This document shows, in pieces, positions 17,977-27,326 of a stretch of 64,000 bases of DNA. The notes beneath the pieces are model-generated. The model was not told the origin of the DNA, did no database searches, and saw only the letters and a list, made by a program, of their open reading frames with translations. Source of the stretch: Rubrivivax gelatinosus (GTDB taxonomy: Bacteria; Pseudomonadota; Gammaproteobacteria; Burkholderiales; Burkholderiaceae_C). Within the stretch, counting starts at the first letter, position 1; each line of letters opens with the position of its first letter. The stretch is taken from positions 1 through 64,000 of the forward strand of contig NZ_SLXD01000004.1 in assembly GCF_004340905.1 (NCBI RefSeq), given 5' to 3'. The position numbers were made by a program, and so were the translations under genes.

Positions 17977-19132
17977 GGTTCGGGTCGGTGAGGAAGTCGT
18001 GGTCGGTCAGCGTCTTCAGGAAGGCGACGATGTCGGCCTGTTCCTGCGCGTCGAGTTCGATGCGGCTGACCAGCGGGTCCTTGTAGGGGTTGGCGCGCCC
18101 GTCGCCGGCGTAGGGGCCCGAGGCGATGTGGCGCCCGCCGGCGGCGTAGGTGGCGACGACCTCGGCCAGCGTCGCGATGCTGCCGTCGTGCATGTAGGGC
18201 GCCGTGACCTCGACGTTGCGCAGGCTGGGCGCGCGGAAGGCGCCCATGTCGGCGGCCTTGGCGGTGAGTTCGAAGACGCCGCGGTTGTCTTCCGGATAGG
18301 CGCCGGTGCCGCCCAGGTTGTAGAGGCCGGTGTTGTGGAACGGCGTCTCCACGACGCGGCTGCGCGCGTGCACGATCTGGTCGTTGAAGTTGAAGCTGCC
18401 GTGGCAGTGGAAACACTCGGCCTTCTCGCCGAAGAACAGCTTCATGCCGCGCTGTTCGGCCTCGGACAGCGCGGCCTGGCCGGCCAGCCACTGGTCGTAG
18501 CGGCTGCGGCCCGAGATCAGCGTGCGCTCGAAGGCGGCGATCGCCTTGATGACGTTGGCCCAGCTGACGGGTTCGGCCTCGCCGGCGAAGACCGCGGCAA
18601 AACGCGCCGGGTAGCCGGCAATGCCGCTGTCCGCGCGCAGGCGCTGCAGCACCGCGGCCTTGTTGGCGTCGTTGACGCCCATCTCGACCGGACGCTCGCC
18701 GAACAGCGGCGTCTCCATCTGCCGCTCCAGCGTCACCAGCGACGGGTTGGCCCAGGTCAGCGTCGCGTTGTAGACGACGTTGGACAGCGGCTGCGCCGCA
18801 CGCGGGTGGGCCTCGCCGGTGGAGCCGACGGCGGTGGCGCGGCCGTCGGTGAAGGCCAGCGCCTGCAGGTGGCAGCTGCCGCAGGACTGCTCGCCGTTGC
18901 CCGACAGACGCGGGTCGTAGAACAGGAAGCGGCCGAGCTCGACCTTGGCCGCCGACATCGGGTTGTCGGCCGGCACCTTGGGCTCGGGGAAGTGGGCCGG
19001 CAGCGTCCAGGTCCACGCGGCGCTGCCGCCGGTCTCCTCGTTGAGCGTCGTGCCGCCGCCGCCGCAGGCCGCGACGGCGGCCAGCACGGCGGCGGCGGCG
19101 CCCGCCGCGATGACGGGGGCGCCGCGCTTCAC
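17951..19132 (-). CDS. MbnH-like di-heme cytochrome c peroxidase-family enzyme
   Basis: A 393-residue periplasmic or lipid-anchored protein with two c-type heme sites, CGSCH (84-88) and CFHCH (240-244), in the di-heme peroxidase fold. The lipobox-like LAAVAAC ends at Cys23. It belongs to the 'di-heme enzyme' half of the metallo-mystery pair; in the characterised pair MbnH oxidises a Trp of MbnP to kynurenine, creating a copper site. Start GTG 19132 overlaps the TGA of the MbnP-like gene by four bases. No methanobactin precursor gene was found nearby, so the pair probably works in general copper uptake. Methionine and tyrosine residues around the second heme would need alignment. Confidence 0.9.
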   Translation of the reverse strand: MKRGAPVIAAGAAAAVLAAVAACGGGGTTLNEETGGSAAWTWTLPAHFPEPKVPADNPMSAAKVELGRFLFYDPRLSGNGEQSCGSCHLQALAFTDGRATAVGSTGEAHPRAAQPLSNVVYNATLTWANPSLVTLERQMETPLFGERPVEMGVNDANKAAVLQRLRADSGIAGYPARFAAVFAGEAEPVSWANVIKAIAAFERTLISGRSRYDQWLAGQAALSEAEQRGMKLFFGEKAECFHCHGSFNFNDQIVHARSRVVETPFHNTGLYNLGGTGAYPEDNRGVFELTAKAADMGAFRAPSLRNVEVTAPYMHDGSIATLAEVVATYAAGGRHIASGPYAGDGRANPYKDPLVSRIELDAQEQADIVAFLKTLTDHDFLTDPNHADPFTTH

Positions 19133-20055
19133 TTGGCCACCGCCCGGAACAGCGTCTGCGCCGCGCCGCCGTCGACCGGCAGCCCGCTGCCGCTGCCGTC
19201 GGCCTTCCAGGCTATGGCCAGCGCCTCGAACACCGCGGCGCACTCGGGGTCGGTGCCGCCGGACATGCAGCCCGGGGCGCCGGCCTGGTTGCGCGTGATG
19301 TCGTTGCCGGCCAGCAGCGCACGCAGGTCGACGGCGATCTTCTGCGTCGCCGGGTCGAAGGCGGCGAGCGCGAAGTCCATGCGGTTGGCGGCGACGCAGG
19401 AGACGGTCTCGCCGTTGGCCGGGTTGCCGCTGCAGCCGGTCGAGCCCAGATGCACGTAGAAGCTGTGCGCCGTCCAGTCGCCTTCGGCGCCATCGGGGTC
19501 GACGACCTCGATCTTGGCGAACTTGCGCCCCGACTGCCAGCTCCAGGCCATGGCCTGCACGTCCAGCGGCGCCGGGGCCGAGGCGTAGTCGGTGTGGTTC
19601 AGCGCGAACGGCACGCCCATCGTCATCTTGACGCCGACGTAGTCGCCCGCGGGTACCGTGCCGGTGAGCGTGGCGTGGGTTTCGGCGGTGCCGGCGCTGC
19701 AGCCGCCGCTGCCGTCCTCGAGGTCGATCAGCGTCACGGCGTTGCCGCCGGCGCTGTAGTTCCAGTCGTCGTTGGCCGGCAGGGTGAGCGCGACTTCGCT
19801 GCCGTTGGCCTTCACCAGCTTCACGTTGGAGACGTAGAAGCGGAAGTCCTGCACCTTGGCGTCGACGGCGCCGCTGCCCAGGCCGCTGACGGTGCTGCCG
19901 CAGCCGATCGGCGTGCTGCCGGCGACGGCGGCGAACTCGATCGTGACGGTCCTGGGCGTGTCGTCGCCGTCGCTGCCGCCGCCACCGCCGCAGGCGGCGA
20001 GCGTGGCGAGGGCGGCCAGGGGCAGGGCGGAAAGAATGAAGCCTTGTCGGGTCAT
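19129..20055 (-). CDS. MbnP-like metallo-mystery pair four-Cys protein
   Basis: A 308-residue lipoprotein: signal peptide with LATLAAC, so Cys22 is the lipidation site. The mature protein has paired cysteines at 52, 119, 208, 220, 263 and 272, and the family segment MAWSWQSGRKFAKIE (Trp171, Trp173), which in characterised members includes the Trp changed to kynurenine. FRFYVSNVKLV and AGDYVGVKMTMGVPF are also typical. Role: periplasmic or extracellular copper binding with its MbnH partner. ATG 20055 is preferred over a GTG at 20085 because it starts the signal peptide. It leads the coupled run down to PCuAC; the DUF2946 gene lies 209 bases upstream. Confidence 0.9.
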   Translation of the reverse strand: MTRQGFILSALPLAALATLAACGGGGGSDGDDTPRTVTIEFAAVAGSTPIGCGSTVSGLGSGAVDAKVQDFRFYVSNVKLVKANGSEVALTLPANDDWNYSAGGNAVTLIDLEDGSGGCSAGTAETHATLTGTVPAGDYVGVKMTMGVPFALNHTDYASAPAPLDVQAMAWSWQSGRKFAKIEVVDPDGAEGDWTAHSFYVHLGSTGCSGNPANGETVSCVAANRMDFALAAFDPATQKIAVDLRALLAGNDITRNQAGAPGCMSGGTDPECAAVFEALAIAWKADGSGSGLPVDGGAAQTLFRAVAK

Positions 20056-20264
20056 GGGAATCTCGTGTTCGGAGGGCGGCACCACGTGTCGCGGGGCCGC
20101 ATGCGGGCTCGGGAGGCGGCGGACGCGGACGGCTGCCGCAGGCCCCGCGCGTGTCGCGCTGGCCTCGGGCTTGTCCGATGGGTCCGGGGGCGGTCAGTCC
20201 GCCGCGATGAAACGGCGCCGGCCGGCGCGCCGCGTGCTGCAGCGCGTGGTGGCGCGTCGGGCGT

Positions 20265-20651
20265 TCAGCTCAGCACGAACGGCGGCGCGCGCGGCTGTGC
20301 GCTGCGCCAGGCGTGCGCTGTGCGCGGCGCGTGCCGAAAGGCGGGGGGCAGGGTGGCGTCGCGGCCGGCGGGCGGCACGACGAGCCGGTCCGCCGGCGGC
20401 AGGCCCGGCGTGGGCGCGTGCAGTGAGCAGAAAGGGCAGTGCTCCAGGCCATGGGCCTGGGCGGGGAGCGAGTCGGTGTCTTCGGCGCCGGCGGCGACCC
20501 AGCGCGAGCCTTCCGCGGTGCAGACCTCGACCCAGCCGACGCCGCGCGAGAACTGCAGCGCATGCGAGACCGAAGGCGCCAGAGCCGCGAACAGCAGCAC
20601 CAGGCACGACAGCCAGGTGGCGAAGCGGCGGTTGACGCAGGTCCACGACAT
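20265..20651 (-). CDS. DUF2946-type exported protein
   Basis: A 128-residue protein with a signal peptide or single N-terminal helix (LSCLVLLFAALAPSVSHA) and a short mature part with EHCPFCSLHAP, the HCxxC motif of the DUF2946 family. That family is often found beside copper uptake and TonB-dependent receptor genes; its biochemical role is unknown. The gene is on the same strand and upstream of the MbnP-like gene, so it may be the first gene of the copper operon. The 209-base gap between them holds no gene. Start ATG 20651. Confidence 0.75.
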   Translation of the reverse strand: MSWTCVNRRFATWLSCLVLLFAALAPSVSHALQFSRGVGWVEVCTAEGSRWVAAGAEDTDSLPAQAHGLEHCPFCSLHAPTPGLPPADRLVVPPAGRDATLPPAFRHAPRTAHAWRSAQPRAPPFVLS

Positions 20652-20692
20652 TGCAAAGAAGTGTACGTGGACCTCGCCAATGCGCAGTGTTT

Positions 20693-20706
20693 TTGCGCTG
20701 GCGCAA
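20693..20706. promoter_or_regulatory. Palindrome upstream of the copper operon
   Basis: TTGCGC-TG-GCGCAA is a perfect six-base inverted repeat about 42 bases before the DUF2946 start, in the 126-base gap to ilvD. It could be an operator for a metal-responsive regulator. No known consensus is matched, so this is only a candidate. Confidence 0.25.
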
Positions 20707-20777
20707 CCGACTGCGCCGCTGCGGCATGCGGCGCCCGGTGCGAATCGGTGTTAGCCGGGCCCGAGGCCCGGCCCTGG

Positions 20778-22637
20778 TCAGCCTTCGAGCTTGGACAGGT
20801 CGCGCACCGCGCCCTTGTCGGCCGAGGTGGCCAAGAGCGCGTAGGCCTTCAGCGCCGCCGAGACCTTGCGCGGGCGCGGCTGGGCCGGCTTCCAGCCGAG
20901 CACGTCCTGCTCGGCGCGGCGCGCGGCCAGCGTCTTGTCGTCGACGAGCACGTCGATGCGGCGGTTGGGGATGTCGATGCGGATGCGGTCGCCGGTCTTC
21001 ACCAGGCCGATCGTGCCGCCGGCCGCCGCCTCGGGCGAGCAGTGGCCGATCGACAGCCCCGAGGTGCCGCCGGAGAAGCGCCCGTCGGTCAGCAGCGCGC
21101 AGGCCTTGCCCAGGCCCTTGCTCTTGATGTAGCTCGTCGGGTAGAGCATCTCCTGCATGCCGGGGCCGCCCTTGGGGCCCTCGTAGCGCACGACGACGAC
21201 GTCGCCGGCCTTCACCTGGTCACCGAGGATGTGCTCGACGGCCTCGTCCTGGCTCTCGACGACGTGCGCCGGACCTTCGAAGACCAGCAGGCTGTCGTCG
21301 ACGCCGGCGGTCTTGACGACGCAGCCGTCGGGCGCGATGTTGCCGCGCAGCACCGCCAGCCCGCCTTCGCGCGAGAACGCGTGTTCGTTGGAGCGGATGC
21401 AGCCTTCAGCGCGGTCCAGGTCCAGGCTGGGCCAGCGGCTGGCCTGGCTGAATGCGACCTGGCTGGGCACGCCGGCGGGGCCGGCGAGGTAGAAGGTCTT
21501 CACCGCGTCGCTGGGCGCGCGCGCGATGTCCCACTCGTCGAGCGCGTGCTTGAGCGTCGGCGCGTGCACCGTCGGCACGTCGGTGTGCAGCTTGCCGGCG
21601 CGGTCGAGCTCACCCAGGATGGCCATGATGCCGCCAGCGCGGTGCACGTCCTCGATGTGGTACTTCTGCGTGTTCGGCGCCACCTTGCACAGCTGCGGCA
21701 CGTGGCGCGACAGGCGGTCGATGTCGGCCATCGTGAAGTCGATGCCGGCTTCCTGGGCGATCGCCAGCAGGTGCAGGATGGTGTTGGTCGAGCCGCCCAT
21801 CGCGATGTCCAGCGTCATCGCGTTCTCGAAGGCCTTGAAGCCGACCGCACGCGGCAGCACGCTCTCGTCGCCGCCTTCGTAGTGGCGCCTGGCGAGTTCG
21901 ACGACCAGGCGGCCGGCGCGCTTGAACAGCTGCTCGCGGTCGGCGTGCGTCGCCACCACCGTGCCGTTGCCCGGCAGCGCCAGGCCCAGCGCCTCGGTCA
22001 GGCAGTTCATCGAGTTGGCGGTGAACATGCCCGAGCACGAGCCGCAGGTCGGGCAGGCCGAACGTTCGACCTCGGCGACGGTCTCGTCCGAGACCTTGGG
22101 GTCGGCGGCCATGATCATCGCGTCGATCAGGTCGAGCTTGCGGAACTCGACGGTCTGCGTCGCCGGGTTGGCCAGCCGCGTCTTGCCGGCTTCCATCGGC
22201 CCGCCGGAGACGAAGACCACGGGGATGTTCAGCCGCATCGCGGCCATCAGCATGCCCGGGGTGATCTTGTCGCAGTTGGAGATGCACACCAGCGCGTCGG
22301 CGCAGTGCGCGTTGACCATGTACTCGACCGAGTCGGCAATGATGTCGCGGCTGGGCAGCGAGTACAGCATGCCGTCGTGGCCCATCGCGATGCCGTCGTC
22401 GACGGCGATGGTGTTGAACTCCTTGGCGACGCCGCCGGCGGCCTCGATCTCGCGCGCGACGAGCTGCCCCAGGTCCTTCAGGTGCACGTGGCCCGGCACG
22501 AACTGCGTGAAGCTGTTGGCGACGGCGACGATGGGCTTGTCGAAGTCGCCGTCCTGCATGCCGGTGGCGCGCCACAGCGAGCGTGCACCCGCCATGTTGC
22601 GGCCGGCGGTGGAGGTCTTGGAACGGTAGGCGGGCAT
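20778..22637 (-). CDS. ilvD: Dihydroxy-acid dehydratase
   Basis: A 619-residue iron-sulfur dehydratase of the IlvD/Edd family, close to the ~616 residues of the enterobacterial enzyme. It turns 2,3-dihydroxy-isovalerate and -methylvalerate into the keto acids for valine, leucine and isoleucine. Visible motifs are the N-terminal SLWRATGM, the cluster cysteines in [12 protein letters not shown] and [21 protein letters not shown], and the C-terminal [18 protein letters not shown] 22637 gives the usual opening [19 protein letters not shown]; a long in-frame upstream extension is rejected. It stands alone between the copper operon and a lipoprotein gene transcribed away from it. Confidence 0.96.
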   Translation of the reverse strand: MPAYRSKTSTAGRNMAGARSLWRATGMQDGDFDKPIVAVANSFTQFVPGHVHLKDLGQLVAREIEAAGGVAKEFNTIAVDDGIAMGHDGMLYSLPSRDIIADSVEYMVNAHCADALVCISNCDKITPGMLMAAMRLNIPVVFVSGGPMEAGKTRLANPATQTVEFRKLDLIDAMIMAADPKVSDETVAEVERSACPTCGSCSGMFTANSMNCLTEALGLALPGNGTVVATHADREQLFKRAGRLVVELARRHYEGGDESVLPRAVGFKAFENAMTLDIAMGGSTNTILHLLAIAQEAGIDFTMADIDRLSRHVPQLCKVAPNTQKYHIEDVHRAGGIMAILGELDRAGKLHTDVPTVHAPTLKHALDEWDIARAPSDAVKTFYLAGPAGVPSQVAFSQASRWPSLDLDRAEGCIRSNEHAFSREGGLAVLRGNIAPDGCVVKTAGVDDSLLVFEGPAHVVESQDEAVEHILGDQVKAGDVVVVRYEGPKGGPGMQEMLYPTSYIKSKGLGKACALLTDGRFSGGTSGLSIGHCSPEAAAGGTIGLVKTGDRIRIDIPNRRIDVLVDDKTLAARRAEQDVLGWKPAQPRPRKVSAALKAYALLATSADKGAVRDLSKLEG

Positions 22638-22917
22638 GGGCGGCACTCGTGGCTGGGGTTGTCCTGGCGGCGACGGCCCCGCAGCGCGGGGCGGGCCGAC
22701 CCGGGATTCTCGCGCAGGCGTGCGCGGGTGGCCGGGGCGACTTGTATACCGTTGACAGTTGGTGGGGGCGGAGCTCGCCAGGGGGAGGCGTGGCATGAGC
22801 AGCCTACTCCCTGCGGTGGAAGCCCGCGTGGTGGTGGCCCGCCTCGGCGCCGTGGCGAGCGGCGACGCGAACAGAATGGCCAGCGCATCCATCGTCACAC
22901 TCGAGGAATTTCCCGAT

Positions 22918-23562
22918 ATGTTGCCGCGCCTGCTGATCGGACTTTTTGCTGCCACCTCGATCTTTCTATCCGGTTGCGCTGGCACGCCGCTGAAGGCCGA
23001 TGTCACCGCCCGCGAGTTGGACTCCAAGTCGGTCGTCATCCTGTCCGTCTCGCACGACGCCAGCGTCGGAGCCGGTGCGAAGGCCATCGTTTACCTCGAC
23101 AACGAGGGTTCCGAGCGTGCCGTTCTGGTGTCTATGGATGACGTGATCCTGATGCCGCCCGAGAGCGACTTCTCCAGTCGGCGTGGGCTGTTGTACGTGC
23201 TCGAGCTGTCTCCTGGCCGGCATTCCATCGACGCCTGGCAGGTCTATTCCGCGGGTGTGCGGATGTCCAGCGAGGCCCCGAAACTCGAGTTCGATCTGCC
23301 TCCCGGCCAGGTGATCTACCTGGGCAACCTGCACGCCGAGCTCCTGCCCGGGCATCGCATGCTGTTCGGCTGGCGCGCCGCAGCAGACGCCCGCATGGTG
23401 GTCCGCGACGCCAGTCAGGAGGACATCGTGCTGGCCGAGCGGCGAGTGCCTGCACTCGCCGGTCGGGTTCGCGCGGCCCTGCTGACGCAAGGCCTGTGGT
23501 CTGAGGAGAGCGCCGGCTACCGCCGCATGGATCCGATCATCCTTGCGCCGGTGGGGCGTTGA
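22918..23562 (+). CDS. Hypothetical lipoprotein
   Basis: A 214-residue exported lipoprotein. The signal peptide ends in the lipobox FLSGC, giving Cys at about residue 20. The mature part is mostly beta-like ([55 protein letters not shown]), resembling small proteins that carry DUF2846-like or carbohydrate-like beta sandwiches, but I cannot assign a family. ATG 22918 has GAGGA at 22903-22907. It is divergent from ilvD; the 280 bases between them hold no other gene. It is less GC-rich than its neighbours. Confidence 0.7.
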   Translation: MLPRLLIGLFAATSIFLSGCAGTPLKADVTARELDSKSVVILSVSHDASVGAGAKAIVYLDNEGSERAVLVSMDDVILMPPESDFSSRRGLLYVLELSPGRHSIDAWQVYSAGVRMSSEAPKLEFDLPPGQVIYLGNLHAELLPGHRMLFGWRAAADARMVVRDASQEDIVLAERRVPALAGRVRAALLTQGLWSEESAGYRRMDPIILAPVGR

Positions 23563-23590
23563 ACGTGATCTCGCGCTCGGTGCCCGCGGT

Positions 23591-24136
23591 TCAGCCCCTG
23601 GGCAGGCTGACTCGCCTTCGCCGCTTCCAGAGCACCTTGAGCCGCCAGATGGCCGAGACCACGAAGTAGGTCGTGATGCCGACGCCGGTGGCCATCATCG
23701 CCAGCCCCAGCAGCAGCGGCTTGCCGACGCCGAGGATGCGCTGGACGGCCCGCTGCCACCAGCTGACGTCGGCGGCGGGCTCGACCTCGGGCGCCACCAG
23801 CGCCGCCGGCGGCTGTGCGGGCTCGCCGAGCACGGCGCTGCCCAGGCGCCAGGCAGCGTAGTACAGCGGGCCGAAGGTCAGCGGGTTGCTCACCAGCGTG
23901 CTGGCGACCGCGGCGGGCACGTTGGCGCGCAGCGCCACGGCGGCGGCGGCGCTCAGCGGGATCTGCGCCAGCGGGACCAGCAGGCCGAAGAAGAAACCCA
24001 GCGCCATGCCCAGGGCCAGGCCGCGCCGGCTGAGGTGCCACAGGCGGGGGTGGTGCAGCGCCGGGCCGAGCCAGCGCAGCCAGCGGTTGGAGCGGATGGA
24101 CTCGGCATCGGGCAGCCAGCGCCGCAGCGGTCTCAC
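23591..24136 (-). CDS. DUF2062-domain membrane protein
   Basis: A 181-residue inner-membrane protein. The N-terminal ~35 residues are basic, followed by the DUF2062 core with two or three helices (LALGMALGFFFGLLVPLAQIPLS..., STLVSNPLTFGPLYYAAW) and a C-terminal helix (LLLGLAMMATGVGITTYFVVSAIW) with a basic tail. GTG 24136 is preceded by an excellent ribosome site (GGAGG, minus strand at 24144-24148, seven bases away), which decides the start. The function of DUF2062 is unknown. It converges on the lipoprotein gene with a 28-base gap. Confidence 0.85.
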   Translation of the reverse strand: MRPLRRWLPDAESIRSNRWLRWLGPALHHPRLWHLSRRGLALGMALGFFFGLLVPLAQIPLSAAAAVALRANVPAAVASTLVSNPLTFGPLYYAAWRLGSAVLGEPAQPPAALVAPEVEPAADVSWWQRAVQRILGVGKPLLLGLAMMATGVGITTYFVVSAIWRLKVLWKRRRRVSLPRG

Positions 24137-24169
24137 GTGCCGGCCTCCCGGCCACGGCGCGCCGCCGCG

Positions 24170-24497
24170 CGGGCGCCACGCCTGCCCTGCAGCGACGGCG
24201 CGGCGAAGACGCCGATCGCCGAGCCGCCCAGGTGGTGGCTGAAAGCCTTGACGCTGACCGAGTTGTGCCGCGGCGCGTCGGCGATCACCAGGTCCAGCGT
24301 GTGCGTCGCCAGCCCGGACAGCAGCCGGTCCAGGCGCCATTCACGGCAGACGATGCTCACCGGCTGCGCCACCTTCAGCGCCGGCTCCACGAGGTGTGGG
24401 CGATCGACTTGGGCACCCGGTGCGGCTGCCGGCTGGCCGCCGCCACGCTGCCGGTCCCGGCGACTTGCAGGAAGTAGTGCAGGTGCTTGTAGTTCAC
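24170..24497 (-). pseudogene. nhaR remnant (LysR-type regulator of Na+/H+ antiporter)
   Basis: Two pieces in different frames match NhaR-type regulators. The first, from 24497, reads NYKHLHYFLQVAGTGSVAAA, the start of the helix-turn-helix domain. The second, from about 24390 downwards, reads VSIVCREWRLDRLLSGLATH and then DLVIADAPRHNSVSVKAFSHH, the middle of the effector domain. About 90 residues between the pieces and the whole C-terminus are missing, and the frame shifts. It cannot encode a working regulator. No nhaA gene is present in the window. Confidence 0.75.
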
Positions 24498-24650
24498 GGC
24501 GTGCGCGTTCCCCAGGGCCGCCCGGTGCTGCGGCGCGGGCGTCATCAGATTTGTGCGACGGTTCGGCGGCGAACCATCGAGTCTACGTTCGAGCGCACGG
24601 CGCGCCGCGTGTTCCGTGCAGGCCGTGGGGCGCCGGCGCCCGGTGGGGGG

Positions 24651-25036
24651 TCAGCCCAGTAGCGCGACGGCCGCGGCGCCCGGCGCGACGACGATCACCG
24701 GCGACACGCGGCCGTGGATCAGCGGCCCGAAAGCCGCCGGCGCCAGGCCGAAGTCGGCGTGGCTGCCGATCGCGGTGGTCCAGACCGGGGCACACCGCGC
24801 CCTGAGGTGCGGTTGACGGTGAAACCGAACTCGACGTCCTTGCCGGCGTTGGACAAGGTGCCGCTGCTGACCTCCTAGTCGTCCCGCACCCACGGGCAGC
24901 CCTGGGTGCCGACGTCCCGGTCGTGGTACTCGATGCGCCCGATCTCGCCGCTGGCGAGGTTCAGGCGAGCGCTGGCGGTGACGATGTCGTCGGCGAGTTC
25001 ATCGGTGAGGGTGATCGGCACGGGAAGGTCCAGGGT
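24651..25036 (-). pseudogene. Decayed gene fragments of unknown origin
   Basis: Minus-strand remnants fill the gap before the MHS transporter. From about 25036 one frame reads LPVPITLTDELADDIVTASA, then IGRIEYHDRDV, meets an in-frame TAG at 24875-24877 and continues as SSGTLSNAGKDVEFGFTVNR. This resembles a small conserved hypothetical protein broken by a stop. A second piece ends at the stop 24651-24653 with HGRVSPVIVVAPGAAAVALL, the tail of an unidentified protein. Neither has a start or ribosome site. The bases from 24498 to 24650 hold nothing I recognise. Confidence 0.5.
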
Positions 25037-25075
25037 GGGCGATAGTCCGCTGAATCTTGTGCCCTGCCGCGGCGC

Positions 25076-26347
25076 TCAGTAGCGCAGCTCCGTCCTGATC
25101 GTGCACCACAAGGCCACGAGCAGCGTGGCGCACAGGTACAGCGCCACCGCATAGCCGCTGTCGAAGCGGTTCAGCAGCATCAGGCAGATCGTTGGCGCCA
25201 GCGCGCCGCCCAGGATGCCGGCGGCCTGGAACCCCAGGCCGGTGCCGGTGTAGCGTACGTTCACCGGGAACAGCGCGGGCAGGTGCGCGGCCAGCGGGGC
25301 CCACAGCGCCGCCAGCAGGAACAGCGCGACGAAGGCCCCGGCGATGATCCACGGCAGTTGCATCGTGTCGAGCAGGTAGACGTAGGCGAAGCACCACACG
25401 ATGTTCAGCACGGCGCCGATGGCCAGCACGCGCTTCGTCCCGTGGCGGTCGCTCAGGTAGCCGAACAGCGGAATGCCGCACATCTGCCCGACCGCCGCCG
25501 CCATGCCGACGACCAGCGCCGTCTCGCGCGGCAGGCCCAGGTGGGGCAGGTACACGAGCGGGAACAGCGCGAACACGTAGAAGGCGATGTCGCTGCCGGT
25601 GCGCGTGCCGACGGCCAGCAAGACCGGCTTGAGATGGTTGCGCGCGACCTCGAGCACGGGCGCCACCGGCTCCTTCTGCTGCATCTGCAGGAACTCGGGC
25701 GACTCGGCGAGGTGCAGGCGCATGTAGACGCCGACGCCCACGAGCAGGGCGCTGAGCAGGAACGGGATGCGCCAGCCCCAATCGAGCAACTGGGCCTCGG
25801 TCGTCAGGCTGGTGACGGCGGCGAACATGCCGCCGGCCAGCAGGAAGCCCAGCGGCGAGGCCATCTGCACGATGCTGCCCAGCAGCGCCTTGATCCTGCT
25901 GCCTTTGGCGTACTCGCTGACCATCAGCGTGGCGCCGCCCCACTCGCCGCCCAGCGCGATGCCCTGCAGCACGCGCAGCAGGCACAGCAGGTAGGCGCCG
26001 GTGGCGCCGGCCGTCGCGTAGTCGGGCAGGCAGCCGATCAGGAAGGTCGACGCGCCCATCAGGACCAGCGCGACGACCAGCACGTCGCGACGTCCGATGC
26101 GGTCGCCGAAGTGGCCGAAGATCACCGCGCCGAGCGGCCTTGCGATGAAGGCCACGCCGTAGGTCACCAGCGACAGCAGCAGCGCCAGGTTCGGGCTCAT
26201 CTGCGAGAAGAACACCCGCGGGAAGATCAGCGCCGCCGCCGACCCGTAGATGAAGTGGTCGTAGAACTCCAGGGTCGTCCCGACCATGCCGGCCAGCGTC
26301 ACGCGCAGCATGGCCGATCGTTTCGGAACTTCGTTCTCGGTGGACAC
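25076..26347 (-). CDS. MFS transporter, metabolite:H+ symporter (MHS) family
   Basis: A 423-residue inner-membrane transporter with 12 predicted helices. MHS-type signatures are GTTLEFYDHFIYGSAAAL in helix 1, FGHFGDRIGRRDVLV in the loop between helices 2 and 3, LRVLQGIALGGEWGGATLM, and LAESPEFLQMQ in the central loop. Relatives (ProP, ShiA, CitA) take up carboxylates or betaines with protons. It follows the LysR regulator by 10 bases in the same direction and faces the carbamate kinase/fdrA operon, so its likely cargo is a substrate or product of that pathway. Start ATG 26347. Confidence 0.88.
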   Translation of the reverse strand: MSTENEVPKRSAMLRVTLAGMVGTTLEFYDHFIYGSAAALIFPRVFFSQMSPNLALLLSLVTYGVAFIARPLGAVIFGHFGDRIGRRDVLVVALVLMGASTFLIGCLPDYATAGATGAYLLCLLRVLQGIALGGEWGGATLMVSEYAKGSRIKALLGSIVQMASPLGFLLAGGMFAAVTSLTTEAQLLDWGWRIPFLLSALLVGVGVYMRLHLAESPEFLQMQQKEPVAPVLEVARNHLKPVLLAVGTRTGSDIAFYVFALFPLVYLPHLGLPRETALVVGMAAAVGQMCGIPLFGYLSDRHGTKRVLAIGAVLNIVWCFAYVYLLDTMQLPWIIAGAFVALFLLAALWAPLAAHLPALFPVNVRYTGTGLGFQAAGILGGALAPTICLMLLNRFDSGYAVALYLCATLLVALWCTIRTELRY

Positions 26348-26357
26348 GGTCGGCCTT

Positions 26358-27326
26358 TCAGTGGGTCGGCACAGGGAAGAGGTTGCCGATGGCCTGGGTG
26401 AACGGCTGGATCAGCGGATGGCGCTGGCGGAACAGGTCGTGGACATACGAATCGATCACCCCGCTCTGGTTCTTGGGCCGCACCAGCGACATCGGCGACG
26501 GCGCCCGGAAGACGCCGGGAACGTTCAGCCGGTGCAGCCGGCCGGCCTCGACATGGGGCTGGGCCACGACCTTCGGCAGGAAGCCGACGCCCAGCCCCAG
26601 CAGGTGCGCGTTGATCTTCGTCTCCATGTCCGGCACCAGCATTTCCTGCTGCCCCGTCAGGCGCCACGCCTGCCGCTTGTGCAGGTGGCGCGAGGTGTCC
26701 TCGATGTTGATGACGGGGCAGCGCCGCACGTCGTCCTCGGTCAGCGTCGACGCCCGGCGCACGAGCGGATGGCCGGCGGCGCAGACGAAGTCCCACTCGA
26801 TCAGCCCCAGCGGCAGGCAGTGGTAGGTGTCGTCGATGGCGTGCAGGCCGGGCGCGCCGATGCCGGCGTGGGCGTTCTCGTGGATCACGTAATCCCAGAC
26901 CCCCATGTTCACGGCGCGCTCGATGCGGAAGATCGTGCCGGGGAATCTCTCGTAGAGGTGGACCAGCAGCCGGGCCGCCCCGAGGGATTCGTACAAAAGA
27001 TTGTTGAAGACCAGCGTGAAGCTCGGCTCGACACCCGAGGCCACCTTCTTGAGCTCTCGCGGCAAATCCTGCTGCCAGTCCAGCAGGTATTTTGCCTTTT
27101 CGATCAGGAGCAGGCCCGCGGCGGTAGGCGTGACCGAATGCGTGGTCCGGTTGATGAGCTTGATGTCGAGTATCTCTTCGAGATTTTTGATGCGATAGCT
27201 GATTGCCGACGTCGTTTTGTGCATCATTTCGGCGGCAACCGAGAAACTCTGGTGCTCGACCACCAGGAGAAAGGTATAAAGAGTTTCGAGGTCGAAGTTG
27301 TGCGGCGGCTTCGAATAACTTGTCAT
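26358..27326 (-). CDS. LysR-family transcriptional regulator
   Basis: A 322-residue regulator. The N-terminal winged helix-turn-helix is clear (LETLYTFLLVVEHQSFSVAA, TTSAISYRIKNLEE), followed by a substrate-binding domain from ~95. ATG 27326 is chosen; the open frame extends far upstream without family similarity. The gene is divergent from the carbamate kinase-fdrA operon and co-directional with the MHS transporter, as expected for a local activator such as AllS of the enterobacterial allantoin genes. A 15-base palindrome lies in the divergent region. The ligand is unknown. Confidence 0.88.
   Translation of the reverse strand: MTSYSKPPHNFDLETLYTFLLVVEHQSFSVAAEMMHKTTSAISYRIKNLEEILDIKLINRTTHSVTPTAAGLLLIEKAKYLLDWQQDLPRELKKVASGVEPSFTLVFNNLLYESLGAARLLVHLYERFPGTIFRIERAVNMGVWDYVIHENAHAGIGAPGLHAIDDTYHCLPLGLIEWDFVCAAGHPLVRRASTLTEDDVRRCPVINIEDTSRHLHKRQAWRLTGQQEMLVPDMETKINAHLLGLGVGFLPKVVAQPHVEAGRLHRLNVPGVFRAPSPMSLVRPKNQSGVIDSYVHDLFRQRHPLIQPFTQAIGNLFPVPTH

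Noticed and set aside
20439..23141. A 900-codon plus-strand frame over ilvD
   Set aside because: ilvD on the opposite strand has all family motifs; the plus-strand product is Arg/His/Val-rich with no recognisable fold.
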